DNA of 64,000 nucleotides from Prorocentrum cordatum (Eukaryota > Sar > Dinophyceae > Prorocentrales > Prorocentraceae), in assembly GCA_963575745.1 (NCBI GenBank), contig CAUYUJ010021040.1, positions 1 through 64,000 on the forward strand, given 5' to 3'. The notes beneath the pieces are model-generated. The model was not told the DNA's origin. It made no database searches and saw only the letters and a program-made list of their open reading frames with translations. Below are positions 30,581 to 40,969 of the stretch, in pieces. The translations under genes and the position numbers were made by a program. Numbering within the stretch: position 1 is the stretch's first letter; each line of letters opens with the position of its first letter.

Positions 30581-30689
30581 GAAGCGTTCATGAGGTTGCC
30601 GCCGTGGGAGGCCCACCGCGTCCTGCGAAACGTTTGGCCCGAGCCGAAAGACACCGCAGATGTTGCACTCGTCTTTGCGCGCCTGGCCC

Positions 30690-32325
30690 TGGGGGTCATC
30701 TTCAAGATGTGGCTCTCGCCGTACCGCCGCGCACATTCGTTGTAAAATTGGCGCAAAGGCTTCACGGATTGAGGGCGGTTGGTTTTCGCCATGTGGCTCT
30801 CGCCGTAACCCCGCGCAGATTCGTTTTAACATTGGCAAGTGTTACACAGATTGAGGGCGGGTGGTTTTCACAATGTGGCTGTCGCCGTAGCGCCGCGAAC
30901 ATCCATTTTAAAATTGGTAAAACGGTTTCACGGATGGATGGTGGGTGGTTTTCAAAATGTGGTTCTCGCTGTATCGCCGTGGACATTCGTTTCGCAATTG
31001 GCCGCGGCTTCGCAGATTGAGGGCGGGTGGTTTTCACAATGGGGCTCTCGCCGTAGCGCCGCGCACATTCGTTACAACATTGGCGCGAGGGTTTCACATA
31101 TTCAGGGCGGGTGGTTTTCACAATGTGGCTCTTGCCTTCGCGCCGCGCACTTTCGTTTAAAAATTGGCAAGGGTTTCGCGGATTGAGGGTGGGTGGTTTT
31201 CACAATGTGGCTTTCGTCGTGGCGCCGCGCACATTCGTTTCAAAATTGGCAAGGGTTTCGCGGATTGAGGGCGGTTGGTTCTCACAATGTGGCTCTCGCC
31301 GTAACGCCGCGCGCACTCGTTCCAAACATTGGCGAGGGCTTCGCGGATGGAGTGCAGGGGGTTTTCACAGTGTGGCTCTCGCCGTAACGTCGCGCCTATT
31401 TGTTTTAGAATTGGCAAAAGGTTTCGCGGATTGTGGGCGGGTCGTTTTCGCAATGGGGCTCTCGCCGTACCGTCGTGCACATTCGTTTCAAAATTGGCGC
31501 AAGAGTTTCACGGACTGAAGGCGGGTGGTTTTCACAATGTGGCTCTCGCCGTGACGCCGCACACATTCATTTTAAACATTTGCAAGAGTTTCACCAACTG
31601 AAAGCGGGTAATTTTCTAAATGCGGTTTTGGCCTTGGCGCCGCGCACAGTCGTTTAAAACATGAAAAAACTGCACGGGTTGAGGGCGGCTCGTTTTCAAA
31701 ATGTGGCTCTTGTCTTCGCGCAGCGCACATTTGTTTCAAACTGCGCAACGGCTTCGCGGATTGAGGGCGGGTGGTTTTCACAATGTGGCTCTCGCCGTAC
31801 CGCCGCGCACATTCGCTGTAAAATTGGCAGGGCTTCGCGGATTGAGGGCGGGTGATTCTCACCATGTGGTTCTCATTGTAATGCCGCGCGCACACGTTCG
31901 TTTTGCATTTGGCAGCGGCTTCGCGGATTAAAGACGGGTGGTTTTCACAATGTGGCTGTCGCCGCTAAGCCGCGCACATTCGTTTTGCAACTGGCAAGGG
32001 CTTCGCGAATTGAGGGCGGGTGGTTTTCACAGGGTGACTCTCGCCGACACGCCGCGCGCACTCGTTCCAAACATTGGCGATGGGGTTCACGGATTGAGGG
32101 TGGGTGGTTTTTACAATGTGGTTCTCGCCGTAACGCCGCGCACATTCGTTTTAAACATTTGCAAGAGTTTCACCAACTGAAGGCGGGTAGTTTTCAAAAT
32201 GTGGTTCTGGCCTTGGCGCCGCGCACAGTCGTTTAAAACATGAAAAAACTTCACGGGTTCAGGGCGGCTCCTTTTCAAAATGTGGCTCTTGTCTTCGCGC
32301 CGCGCACATTCGTTTCAAATCCGCC
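30690..32325. repeat. Satellite array, about 20 copies of an ~80-bp unit
   Basis: The unit contains GGCGGGTGGTTTTCACAATG, TGGCTCTCGCCGTAACGCCG, CGCACATTCGTTT.AAA.ATTGGC and GGGTTTCGCGGATTGAG. Copies differ by 5-20% and by small indels, so all frames are open for long stretches on both strands and give ladder peptides such as GGWFSQCGSRR. No evidence of a gene. Confidence 0.95.
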
Positions 32326-32559
32326 GACCCTGTGTCGGCGCGTGTGAGGGGCTTGTCGCAAGTTGTCCGTTCCCGTCGTTCGTTCGTCGTCGTCTCCGCC
32401 GTCTCCTGTCCCCGCGCCCACCACTTCCCTGGCGCAATCGTCTCCTGTCCCTGCGCTCCCCCTTCCCCTGGCTGGGCCCGTCACCTGTCCTCCCCTTTCC
32501 CCCTCTTCCCCGGGCCCGTCGCCGCTCCCCCCCCCGCTTTTCCAAGGCTCCCCCTTAAA

Positions 32560-32940
32560 ACCTCCCCTGCCGGGGGGGGGTCCCGGGGGGGGATCCCGGC
32601 CGGGGGGGAATCCTGGGGTGGGTCCCAGGTCAGATATGCCATCCCATGCATGCAATCCAGCCCCACCCCTGGCTCCGCTTCCAGCCCCGGCCTCGGCCTC
32701 GGCCGGTCCCGGCCCCGGCCCCGACCCGAGTCCCAGCCCCGGCCCGGCCCCGGCTCCCGCCCCGCCGGCCCCGGCCCCAGACCCAGTCCCGGCCTCGGCC
32801 CCGGCCCTGGCCCCGGCCCGGCCGGCCCCTGCCCGGCCTTGGCCCCAGTCCCACCCGCCGCCCCGGCCCCGGCCCCGGCTCTGGCCATGCATGGCTCCCA
32901 GCCCGCTCCGGCCCCGGCCCTGGCCCACGTCCCGACCCCG
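32560..32940. repeat. GGCCCC-rich minisatellite
   Basis: GGCCCCGGCCCCG and CCCAGCCCCGGCC words follow a G-tract. Pro/Ala- and Gly/Ala/Arg-rich ORFs in every frame are artefacts. Confidence 0.9.
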
Positions 32941-33657
32941 GCGCCCTCCAAATCTAAGTACACCTCCGTGGCCTCCCAGATGCCCAAGATGCCGAACTTA
33001 GCTTCACAGCGAACGAAGCCTGGACGTCACCCCAAGAGGGTTCCAAGACGCCCCGAATGGTCCTGAGAGGCAACCGGCATCGTCGTCAACATCGTCAACA
33101 TCCTCGCCATTATCTCCCCCCTTTTCCTCCACGCTCTACTCGCCCCTGCCCTTCAGTCGTGCCCCCCCCCCCCCGCGACCCTGCTCGCCTCACTCTCCTC
33201 CTATTCATTCCCCCCTTGTGCTCCTACTCCTCCTCATCCACCTTTTCCTCCTGTCCCCCTCCTCTTTCCTCCCCATGCTCCGCGCCCTCTTCCCGAACCT
33301 GAGGGTCGGCGGCACCGACCGTAAGGTCTTCGCAACATTTGCAAAATGTTCACGGATTCTCCCCACCATCAACGTGATTCACGAGTATGAGGGTGCAACA
33401 TTTATGTTGTCCCGCGGTGTTGAAAGACCACAAATGGCTATCTGGGACGGTTCAGGATCGTCAAGACGAAGACGTCAAGTAAATCCGTGGCGTTGGCATC
33501 CCGAAAACAATGCTTTGGCATGCTGAAGGTCTTCAAACGGTTGTCTTCCAACGAAGCAGTTTCCTCAGTAAAAAAAAAACCGCTGTAGGGGCCTACGAAG
33601 AGGGAGCTTGGAGGGAGGGTACACTCCAACATCGGTTGATGACTCTTGGGCTTGCAC

Positions 33658-33742
33658 TGGTCCTCCTCCTCCTTCTCCTCCTCCTCCTCCTGTTCCCTCT
33701 CCTCCTCCTGTTCCCTCTCCTCCTCCTGTTCCCTCTCCTCCT

Positions 33743-33773
<31 letters not shown>

Positions 33774-34213
33774 TCCTCCTCCTCTACCTCCTCCTCCTCC
33801 TTTTCCGTTTCCTCTTCCTCTTCCTCTTCCTCTTCCTCCTCCTCCTCCTCCTGTAGAGGAAGCATCACGTACTCCAGAAGCTGCGGAAGTCTGGGCACCA
33901 CCCGCCCGGAATCCATCCGCGGACCCCGCCCAGGAGCCCAGCCCCCGGGGGTTCGGGAGCGTAGCCCGCCGTGGCGACGCGCCCCAGGGCCTCGGAACGT
34001 CCAACGGTCTGATGTCCTTGAGCACCGAGCTTCGGGGTTGGCGGAAGAGGAGGCGGTGGAGGAGGAGGAGGAGGAGGAGGAGGAGGAGAGGAGGAGGACA
34101 GGAGGGAGGAGGAGGAGGAGGAGGAGGAGGAGGAGGAGGAGGAGGGAGGAGGAGGAGGAGGAAAAGGAGGAGGAGAGGAGGAGGAAGAGGAGGAGGAAGG
34201 AGGAGGAGGAGGC
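33658..34213. repeat. Opposed CTC and GGA tracts flanking a 190-bp unique segment
   Basis: CTC repeats at 33658-33855 and GGA repeats at 34053-34213 are complementary, so the DNA can fold into a very long imperfect hairpin with the segment 33856-34045 as loop. That segment might hold a minus-strand exon (SSVLKDIRPLDVPRPWGASP or a second frame), but no frame is clearly favoured. Confidence 0.85.
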
Positions 34214-34219
34214 TCTGGA

Positions 34220-34740
34220 GACTCTGGATGACGACGAGATGTACCGAGAACGATGCACCAGGTCAACAACAACAATAATAATTATAGTGAGGGCCGAACG
34301 ATCAACGTTCGGCTTTCGCGAAATTTGGCAGAGGTTTCTAGAACACCGTTTTCATCAATCTTCTCACCTGAAGGACCCCGCCCCCGGATGAGGTACCTAC
34401 GTTTAAAATGCCTCGCGGTCCCCAGGGGCGGTCTCCCTAAACATGGTTTGGACATCAAAAACGCTCTAGACACACATCTCGCAGCGCATCCAAAACACCA
34501 AACCATTGGGCCAGTGCGCCATCACCGATGGGACGGATGGGCTTCTCGCACTCCTTTCGGGTTCCCAAGGCACGGACAACCCGCCAGATCACCCCGTCGA
34601 GCGCGACGATCTCCACGCCTACCGCACACCCATCGTCCCCGAAACCTCTGGATTAAATGACCCCGTCTTCACTTAAGATGATGCTGGGCCCGCGCGCGGG
34701 CCTGCCTTCACTCACCTGCTGCGCGTCCTTCCAGCCTCCA
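34220..34740. other. Probable 3' untranslated part of the decayed LINE
   Basis: It lies between the RNase H remnants and the GGA tract at 34213. No convincing ORF. Contains an ACAACAACAATAATAATTAT stretch near 34265. Confidence 0.4.
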
Positions 34741-36400
34741 TTTTGACACAGCCGCAGGACGCGCAGCACACACCGCAAGGTCATCGGCGCCACCGGCTCT
34801 CTCATAGTCCTCAGGTTCTCGTTGGATCTCTGCCTCGGATGTTGGCCGGCGCCCAGCCTTGTATAATCTGCAGACTTGTTACCCGTCCAGTATGGAAAAC
34901 TGATGTCTTGATCAACGTCATCCTTGACATACGCGAAAGAATCCAGACGAACTCAATCCCTGACGTGCCAATGTCTTGAACAACCCGCCAGACTTGTTCC
35001 CATACCTCTCTGTATTGAAGCTTCACCTGGCACCCGTAAGGATAACCCTGAGACCGCACATATTTCAAATCCTCGTAGTCCGTGACGATGGTGATGTGCC
35101 CTGCAGACTTGTGCTGCAGAAGCTTTGATCACAGCCCACATCTCACCAGCTCTAGATCGAACTTCATAGTGAGGAGCATACAGCTGCCGTCCGTGCATAC
35201 AACTCCACTGATCAGACCGCTAACTGTACACATGCGCCAATTTATGATATCCTCAGTCGTGGGGAGCGGCGCATCGAAGGTCGGATCCGGCATCAGGCCT
35301 TTGCAAGTCATCATCGTGATGGAGTGGTTCCGCCCGTGCTCTTGTCGACACCAGATTAGCAAACTTCTGTCCTCCCCGGTCCAGCTGTGCCGCTCCAGTG
35401 CATGCCAGTCAGATATGAAAACTCGGTGTGCATCTGCCCCAACTTTCACGCCACACATAGCACACAGCGGGCTCTGTACCGCTCTGACCTGATGAAGTCG
35501 TTATTGGCAACAGAAGTCAACCTCCAGCCAGCCATGTACGCACAAGACCTGCTCCTCTGAAGTCTCATTGTTTCCTCAGTTCGCTGATGATGTTCTTCGC
35601 GGGTTGCAGCAGAGGCGGCCCGGTGAGCCCTTCCATTCCACGACAGTGAGGCAGCTCCTGAAACAGTCGTCGCTGTGTGGCTTGGCTTATGATTTTCTTC
35701 AAGGGCGCCATGCCTCGATTGTGCATCCCATGTGACTCCTTTCTCTCTGCGACCCATCTGTCCCGTGGAATTGGTATCCATCTCAATCTTTCTAGTGTCA
35801 ATGCCACCATACCTGCTGGCCCACGAACTCCCCGCCATGTCTTCAATAGATTTTGTGCATCCATACGCGCTAATGCCATTACCCTTGGTCTCACCAATTG
35901 TCCGTGTAATGTCTTGATCCAGTCTACAAGTGGACATTCATCAGCAATGAAGGTGGGATCTGCTTGTGGACAATGTGAAGGTTAAAACTCCATGGTCCTG
36001 CATCGCCCTCTTGCCGAGCCAAACACCGCATGCCCAGCAATCGCGCGCACCTGCTTCAGCTGCGAGTCAGTGATGCCCTTCACCTTGACCGTGTCTGCAA
36101 TCGAAGCCAGCCCTCCACCGTGACAGAGACGCCCCATCTGTCGTCCACCTGTGGCCAGCCTGCGAAATCGCGTAATCCTCCTCGTCGTGCTCGCCATTCT
36201 TACCCGCCGTGTTTCGCCACCGGCTGCTCCTTGGCGTAATGTTCTGTCGTGTCCAAGTTGCCTGACCGTGCGATGCCGCTTGAACTTATACTGGTTGAGC
36301 GCTATCTTTACGTCCTTCTCGAGTTGTGACGTAGTGGCTATGACATGCCCTTTGTTCGGACTGAGCTCCAAACCAAGATCTACCAACTTCCTGCACAACG
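34740..36400 (-). pseudogene. Decayed, 5'-truncated LINE-type retrotransposon (RT end, zinc finger, RNase H)
   Basis: Read on the minus strand from 36400: the end of a reverse transcriptase (LCRKLVDLGLELSPNKGHVI ... VRQLGHD), a linker with KVKGITDSQLKQVRAIAGHA, then a CVLCGVKVGADAH zinc-finger-like segment, then RNase H pieces: VCTDGS with the first Asp, SRAGEMWAVIKA with the Glu, ITIVTDYEDLKYV with the next Asp. At least three frameshifts and several stops separate these. The 5' side is cut exactly where a GGA tract begins (36404). It has the same order of domains as the 40-46.7 kb LINE, though the sequences are clearly diverged. Non-functional. Confidence 0.7.
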
Positions 36401-36403
36401 GAG

Positions 36404-36582
36404 GAGGAGGAGGAAGAATAAGGGGGTAGGAGGAGGAGAAGGAGGAGGAGGAGGAGGAGGAGGAGGGGGGTAGGAGGAGGAGGGGGGTAGGAGGAGGAGG
36501 AGGAGGAGGAGGAGGAGGAGGAGGAGAAGGAGAAGGAGAAAGAGGAGGAGGAGGAGGAGGAGGAGGAGGAGGAGGACCGTCC
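36404..36582. repeat. GGA microsatellite at the 5' boundary of the decayed LINE
   Basis: Imperfect GGA with AGA and GGGGTAGG interruptions. The Ser-, Leu- and Pro-rich ORFs here are artefacts. Confidence 0.95.
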
Positions 36583-36740
36583 GCCCCGATCCTCCGCGTG
36601 GTCCGCGCGGGCCCTCTCCCGCTCCTGCGCGAGTTTGGCCATGGCGAGGTCCCGGCGGGTGGCCTGTGCCGGCGGGGCGGCGCAGCGCCGAGCCACAGCG
36701 CTCGGCCAGCCGCTGTGGCGCCTCTCTCTTTCCCTCCCTT
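36583..36740 (-). CDS. Small exon of a coiled-coil protein
   Basis: Minus strand: AAPPAQATRRDLAMAKLAQE then RERARADHAEDRGGR. Helical and charged, directly beside the GGA tract, in the same style as the other minus-strand exons. Borders and function unknown. Confidence 0.35.
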
Positions 36741-36964
36741 CTCGCACTCCCCTGCCCCCTCCCCCCGTCCCTACTCCTGCTCTTCTTCTTATCATTCGCA
36801 TGTTTCTTCTTCTTTCTTATTATTCCTTAGTGGTTTTCCTTCTTTTCATTATTATTATTTGTTCCCGATGTGCTGCTGAAGCCCCGATGTGAAGGCCTCC
36901 TTCTCCTCCTCCTCCTCCTCCTCCTCCTCCTCCTCCTCCCCTCGCCTCCTCCCGCTCACCCTTC

Positions 36965-37370
36965 TCCTCGCCCATCGAGTGTGGAAAGTTGAGGCCTTTG
37001 CGCGTTCTTGACCTCGCCTGTGCCTCTGGCGGAGCCTCCAGAGGCCGCTGGGGGAGAACCTCTTTGGAGACCTCCGCGGCTTCCTCCTTCACCCGTCTTC
37101 CGACGCTGCGTGTTTGATTGTGGTTTGCGGCGCGCGAAGCGCGCCAGGTGCGCCCTGACCTCCGAACGACCATCCTGCTGTGACTCTGTGGCAAAGAAAA
37201 CCCTGCCATCACTCGGGCCTCCACTCCGTGGGCAGTTTTCGGCTTCGTGCGTGCCTCTCTGGCCACGGGCGGCGAGCGCTGTGCTGCCGCGACTCCTCCG
37301 CCCGTCCTCCTGCTGCTCCTCCTCCGACTCCAGCGACGGCGTCGACATCGCCGCCGCCGCAAGTGCTTCC
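36965..37370 (-). CDS. Possible exon, Glu/Arg/Ser-rich
   Basis: Minus strand frame with MSTPSLESEEEQQEDGRRSR and RVFFATESQQDGRSEVRAHL, open for about 130 codons between a family C element and a CTC tract. Composition is hydrophilic and could be coding or GC-driven. Weak. Confidence 0.3.
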
Positions 37371-37444
37371 TACTGCAGAGGTGTGTGGCGCCCCCCGGGC
37401 CCGAAGCGGACCCCCCGAAACCGAAACCCAACCACAAACTTAGT

Positions 37445-37618
37445 GGCCTCGTAGATGGGGTCGGAATAGATGGGGTCGGAGGATCGGCGATGCATCGGCG
37501 ATGCACTGGCGATGCATCGGCAACGCCCGCGTGAAGAAACTCGGGCTCCGCATCGAGCCGCATCGGCGAGGCATCGACGATGCAGCGCGATCCTCTGACC
37601 CCGTCTGCTCCGACCCCA
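37445..37618. mobile_element. Family C element, copy 3
   Basis: Left GGCCTCGTAGATGGGGTCGG, right CGATCCTCTGACCCCGTCTG then CTCCGACCCCACC, which merges directly into a CTC microsatellite that replaces the last bases of the inverted end. Confidence 0.8.
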
Positions 37619-37745
37619 CCTCCTCCTCCTCCTCCTCCTCCTCCTCCTCCTCCTCCTCCTCTTCATTCTCCTCCTCCTCCTCCTCTTCCTCCTCCTTTTC
37701 CTCCTCCTTTTCCTCCTCTTCCTCCTCCACCTTCCTCCTCCTCCC
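37618..37745. repeat. CTC microsatellite
   Basis: CTC with CTT and TTC interruptions, directly joined to the family C right end. Confidence 0.95.
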
Positions 37746-37784
37746 TCCGCCGACCTGTGGTAGTGATGGTGATGTAAGCCATGG

Positions 37785-37985
37785 AAAACTGCAGCGCGCT
37801 GCCTCGCCCGAGGCCCCCGAGATGGTCCTCTGAGCTCGAGGGCCGCCGCGCCTCCCCAGTCGCACGGCGCTGCCCCCCCCCCAGGCCTCGAACATTTTCG
37901 CGGGTGGCGAGGAGCTTTCGCCGCTCCTCCCAGGTCTTCGGGGTCCTCCTGCTCCTCCTAGGCTGCTCCCCCTGGCGGCGAGCGA
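37785..37985 (-). CDS. Possible exon, basic helical
   Basis: Minus strand: RRSRRTPKTWEERRKLLATR then ENVRGLGGGQRRATGEARRP. Non-repetitive and helical. Splice sites not resolved. Confidence 0.35.
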
Positions 37986-38037
37986 GGGGGGAACAGTGAG
38001 AAGGAAAAGCGAGGGGCAACGACAAGGAGGGATAGGG

Positions 38038-38230
38038 ATAGGGGGGGGGACACGTCGACCTGGAATCGGCGATACATCGCCGATAGATCAGCGGTGGGCC
38101 TCCGATAGTGAATCCGCACGTTCTTGAGCAGGCTGGGGCCATCGGGCCACTATCGGCGATCAACGGGCGATTGGGGGTGGACGCATTCCCCCCATATGCC
38201 CATCCCCCCCTACCGTTGCCCCTGAAGAAG
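38038..38230. mobile_element. Foldback family D (ATCGGCGAT), minus orientation
   Basis: The reverse complement matches 61060-61272 over about 190 bp, sharing GGGGCAAC..TAGGGGGGG, CCCCCAATCGCC, GAACGTGCGGATTCACTATC and CTATCGGCGATGTATCG. The ends pair imperfectly. Confidence 0.75.
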
Positions 38231-38431
38231 GCCTTCTCAGAAGGCGGCGGGACTTCTCAGAAGCCCTCGCGCCCTGCAGGAAGTTGTTTTTGTTTGTTTT
38301 CGGGGAAGGCTTAAACAAAACATGTCCCAGAGGGCCCAGGGACTTCCGAGACTTCTGAGAAGGTCCGCCCCTTCTCACTTCCCCCCCCTCGCTCGCCGCC
38401 GATCCCCCTCCTGACTCCAGCGACGACGTCA

Positions 38432-38545
38432 GCATTGACGCCGCCGCCGACTGGCCGCCCCAGAGGCCTCAAGCTCGCTGGCGAGGGCGCGCCGCTCCTC
38501 CTCGGCCGCCTCGGCCATCCAGTCCCGGCCCTGCAGGGGCACTGT
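38432..38545 (-). CDS. Terminal exon of a coiled-coil protein
   Basis: Minus strand, after CTGCAG: GRDWMAEAAEEERRALASEL then EASGAASRRRRQC, stop TGA at about 38433. Charged helix with a basic C-terminus. The acceptor CCCTGCAG is plausible. Partner exons lie upstream (higher coordinates) or were not found. Confidence 0.4.
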
Positions 38546-38891
38546 TGCCCCCCGCAGAGGGCAGAGTCCGCAGAGGAGGAGCAGCAGGTCGAGAAAGGGA
38601 TCGACTACGGCATCGATTTACCCCAAAATTGATCTCCGCCGACCACACGACAAATATGCAGAATGCTCAACTTTTCTACAACAAGTTGTAAGCATGTTCC
38701 ATAGGTTCGACGGAATTAAAAAATGGTTAATACCCAATTTCTGTAGTCCCCTGCTCGAATTAGGAGGAGCGGGGGGGTTCAGACGTCTGGCGGCGAGGAC
38801 AAATCGAGACTGCACCCTCCCCCCAAACTCTACAGTCTTGGGCACAGGTTGTGAATTAAGTGCAGAGCGCAGCTGCTCCTTTAGGGGGACG

Positions 38892-39072
38892 AGACAAGAC
38901 ATAAACGTAAACACTCGGAGGTCTGCGCGGATTTCTCGGATCCGCGCTGGACCACCCTCCCTGGCGCACGGAGCGCGCCAGGGGCGGCGCCGGAGGCGCC
39001 GCCATGGGGCCCCAACGCCGACCCGAGAAATCAGCGCGGACCTCAGAATTCGTGTTAATGCCATTCTTCGTT
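38892..39072. mobile_element. GC-rich foldback element (family B), copy 4
   Basis: Left GACATAAACGTAAACACTCG then GAGGTCTGCGCGGATTTCTC; right GAGAAATCAGCGCGGACCTC. Core GGCGCACGGAGCGCGCCAGG and GGCGGCGCCGGAGGCGCCGCC. Confidence 0.85.
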
Positions 39073-39249
39073 CCCCGACCCTCTCTGCTCACGCCCCAGG
39101 CCTTCCTCCTCGCTTCCCTGGCTCCTTTGCCTCGCCCCGCCCGGCTCCTCGTGGTGCTGGCAGGCGCGCAACTCTCGCCACCTCGTTGGCACCCCGTGGG
39201 AGTCCGTCCAGCGGAGCCGGGGGCCCGCGAAGACCCGGCTAGACTTCGG

Positions 39250-39602
39250 TCGGGCATGTCCTCCCGAAGGCGAAGTTCGGAAGAAAGATGAAGCATAATC
39301 AAAACACATGCAAACAGAACCCAAAAATACCTCTCCATCCCCCCCCATTCCCTGAACCTCTGCCTCCACCTCCTCCTCTCTATTCTCCTTACTCTCCTCC
39401 TCCTCAATGCGGCTCCTCGCCCTGCTCGTCCTACTTCTCCTCCCTCTACCTCGTCGTGGTCAGCGTCCTCATCTTCAGGGTCGGCGGCACGAGCTGTAAG
39501 GCCTTCGCAATGCAACACACATGCAAACATAATCCAGAAAGAATGCTCAGACTTTTGGTTCAGACTATTCTTGGTTTTTCCGCCTGCACAAGGACGGGAC
39601 AA
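39250..39602. mobile_element. MITE family A copy interrupted by about 190 bp
   Basis: The left end GGTCGGGCATGTCCTCCCGA at 39250 and the right end CGCCTGCACAAGGACGGGAC then AAGCCCGACTTGA at 39581-39602 are family A, but the span is 350 bp instead of 160, with CCTCC-rich DNA between. Confidence 0.5.
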
Positions 39603-39934
39603 GCCCGACTTGAGACTGGGCCTCGCCCTCCCTGGGTGCTGCCGAGGACGCAGCTGTCGCCCCTCTGGCGCACCCCCCAGGAGGGCCAGCGGAGCCGAGG
39701 CCCGCGCACCGGCCTTGCAGGGACGCTCCGCCTTCCCTGGGTGCGGCCGGCCGTGCAGCTGTCCGCGCGCCTCTGCTCTCCGCGGGGGTCCAGCGGAAGG
39801 GCGGGGCCCGCTGAGATCACGCCCTCTCCGGGCGCTGCCGGGCGCGCAGTGACGGGAAGTACTCGGCCATTCTCGGCCTCTGCGGGCCCTCCTTGGGCCC
39901 GAGGCCGCCGAGGAAGGCCTCGCCTCCACCCTTC

Positions 39935-40030
39935 GGGCAGAGGAGGAGGAGGAGAAAGGAGGAAGGAGGAGGAGGAGGAGGAAGGAGGAAGGAGGAAGGA
40001 GGAGGAGGAGGAGGAGGAGGAGGAGGAGCA
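39935..40030. repeat. GGA microsatellite at the 3' boundary of the LINE
   Basis: AGGAGG with AAGGAGG interruptions on the plus strand (TCC on the element's sense strand). The LINE 3' UTR ends at this tract. Confidence 0.95.
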
Positions 40031-40105
40031 CGCAGTTGACCATTGGTCAGTCTAAAAAGGGGGTAGCCTGCCCTTCGATTAAGGGAGGCAGAAAAGGCAG
40101 GGAAG

Positions 40106-40963
40106 CTAAACTTCCCCTCTCGTAAATTTGGCAAGATAGGCCGACCCTGTCGACGTGGCCTTCTTGCATTCTTTGAAGAGATTCTGACCCGCTCTTGTAG
40201 CGTGTGAGCCGCAGGTCAGGCATATGTAGGTACCCTTGGCAGACATGACCATATCATGAGACGGGTCAACATACCTGGCACCGATGTACACATTCTGGAG
40301 AGACTTCGCTCCCTCATATCCTGTACGGGGTTTCGCAGGAATGCACGGGGAGGCCAGAAACTCCTGGGACGGAATATTGCCGTGCGAGTTAACAGAAATG
40401 ACCGAACAGCAACTATTACAATAGAGCCTAGAGTCAGGACCTTCTCCTACAGGAATCATATTGTGCGCCGATTCCCTAAGCTGCTTGGCTAATTTGGGGC
40501 GAGGGTTGAAGGCTCGAGGAGGAGGAGGAGGAACGGCTGGTTTCGGCTTGGCTTTGGCTTTCTTACGAGCTCTAGGGGCCTGGGGATTGTCTCCAGAGGC
40601 CTCCGAAAATCTCGAGAGGAAAACTTCACAAGCTCGAATTCTCACAGCACGCGTCAGGGCCTCAGAAATCTGGACCGCCTCCACCTCCCCCGCCTGCAGC
40701 TGTATGTTCTTGGCCGTGTGCTCGGCCAACTCATCAGCTGCCTTATTCCCAACCCAAGCAAAGACAAGCTCCTTTTTCTCTGCAGCCTGCTCGGGAGTCA
40801 TGTGCGACTCGATCTTGATGATAACGGTCGGCTTCTCTCGAAGAAGCCGCTGAATTCGACGCCACTCGTTCCTAAATCCAGCAGGGAAGAAATCCAAGAG
40901 GACCTTATTGACGTTTTTCTGGACATATGACGAGTCCGTGACGAAGACAAGCAGTCGGCCCAC
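40106..40963 (-). CDS. LINE ORF2, C-terminal part: end of RNase H and CxxC segment
   Basis: In frame with the upstream 979-codon block and separated only by TAG 40970-40972. It begins APVGRLLVFVTDSSYVQ, where the Asp of VTD is the third RNase H acidic residue, and continues to WVGNKAADELAEHTA, the usual end of RNase H. Then come a Lys/Pro-rich linker (KKAKAKPKPAVPPPPP) and a C-terminal region with YCNSCCS and YICLTCGSHATRAGQ, a possible zinc-binding tail. Terminates TAG 40106-40108. Because the amber codon cuts the RNase H fold in two, this part is useful only if it is read through. Confidence 0.8.
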   Translation of the reverse strand: MGRLLVFVTDSSYVQKNVNKVLLDFFPAGFRNEWRRIQRLLREKPTVIIKIESHMTPEQAAEKKELVFAWVGNKAADELAEHTAKNIQLQAGEVEAVQISEALTRAVRIRACEVFLSRFSEASGDNPQAPRARKKAKAKPKPAVPPPPPRAFNPRPKLAKQLRESAHNMIPVGEGPDSRLYCNSCCSVISVNSHGNIPSQEFLASPCIPAKPRTGYEGAKSLQNVYIGARYVDPSHDMVMSAKGTYICLTCGSHATRAGQNLFKECKKATSTGSAYLAKFTRGEV

Positions 40964-40969
40964 AGGGGC

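Noticed and set aside
30690-32325. Many overlapping ORFs with GGWFSQCGSRR-like repeats, which could pass for a repeat protein
   Set aside because: The same unit is open on both strands and in shifting frames; copies carry indels not in multiples of three, so there is no selection for protein.
32560-33066. Pro/Ala-rich ORFs resembling extensin-like proteins
   Set aside because: A GGCCCC minisatellite opens all six frames; no start, domain or splice support.
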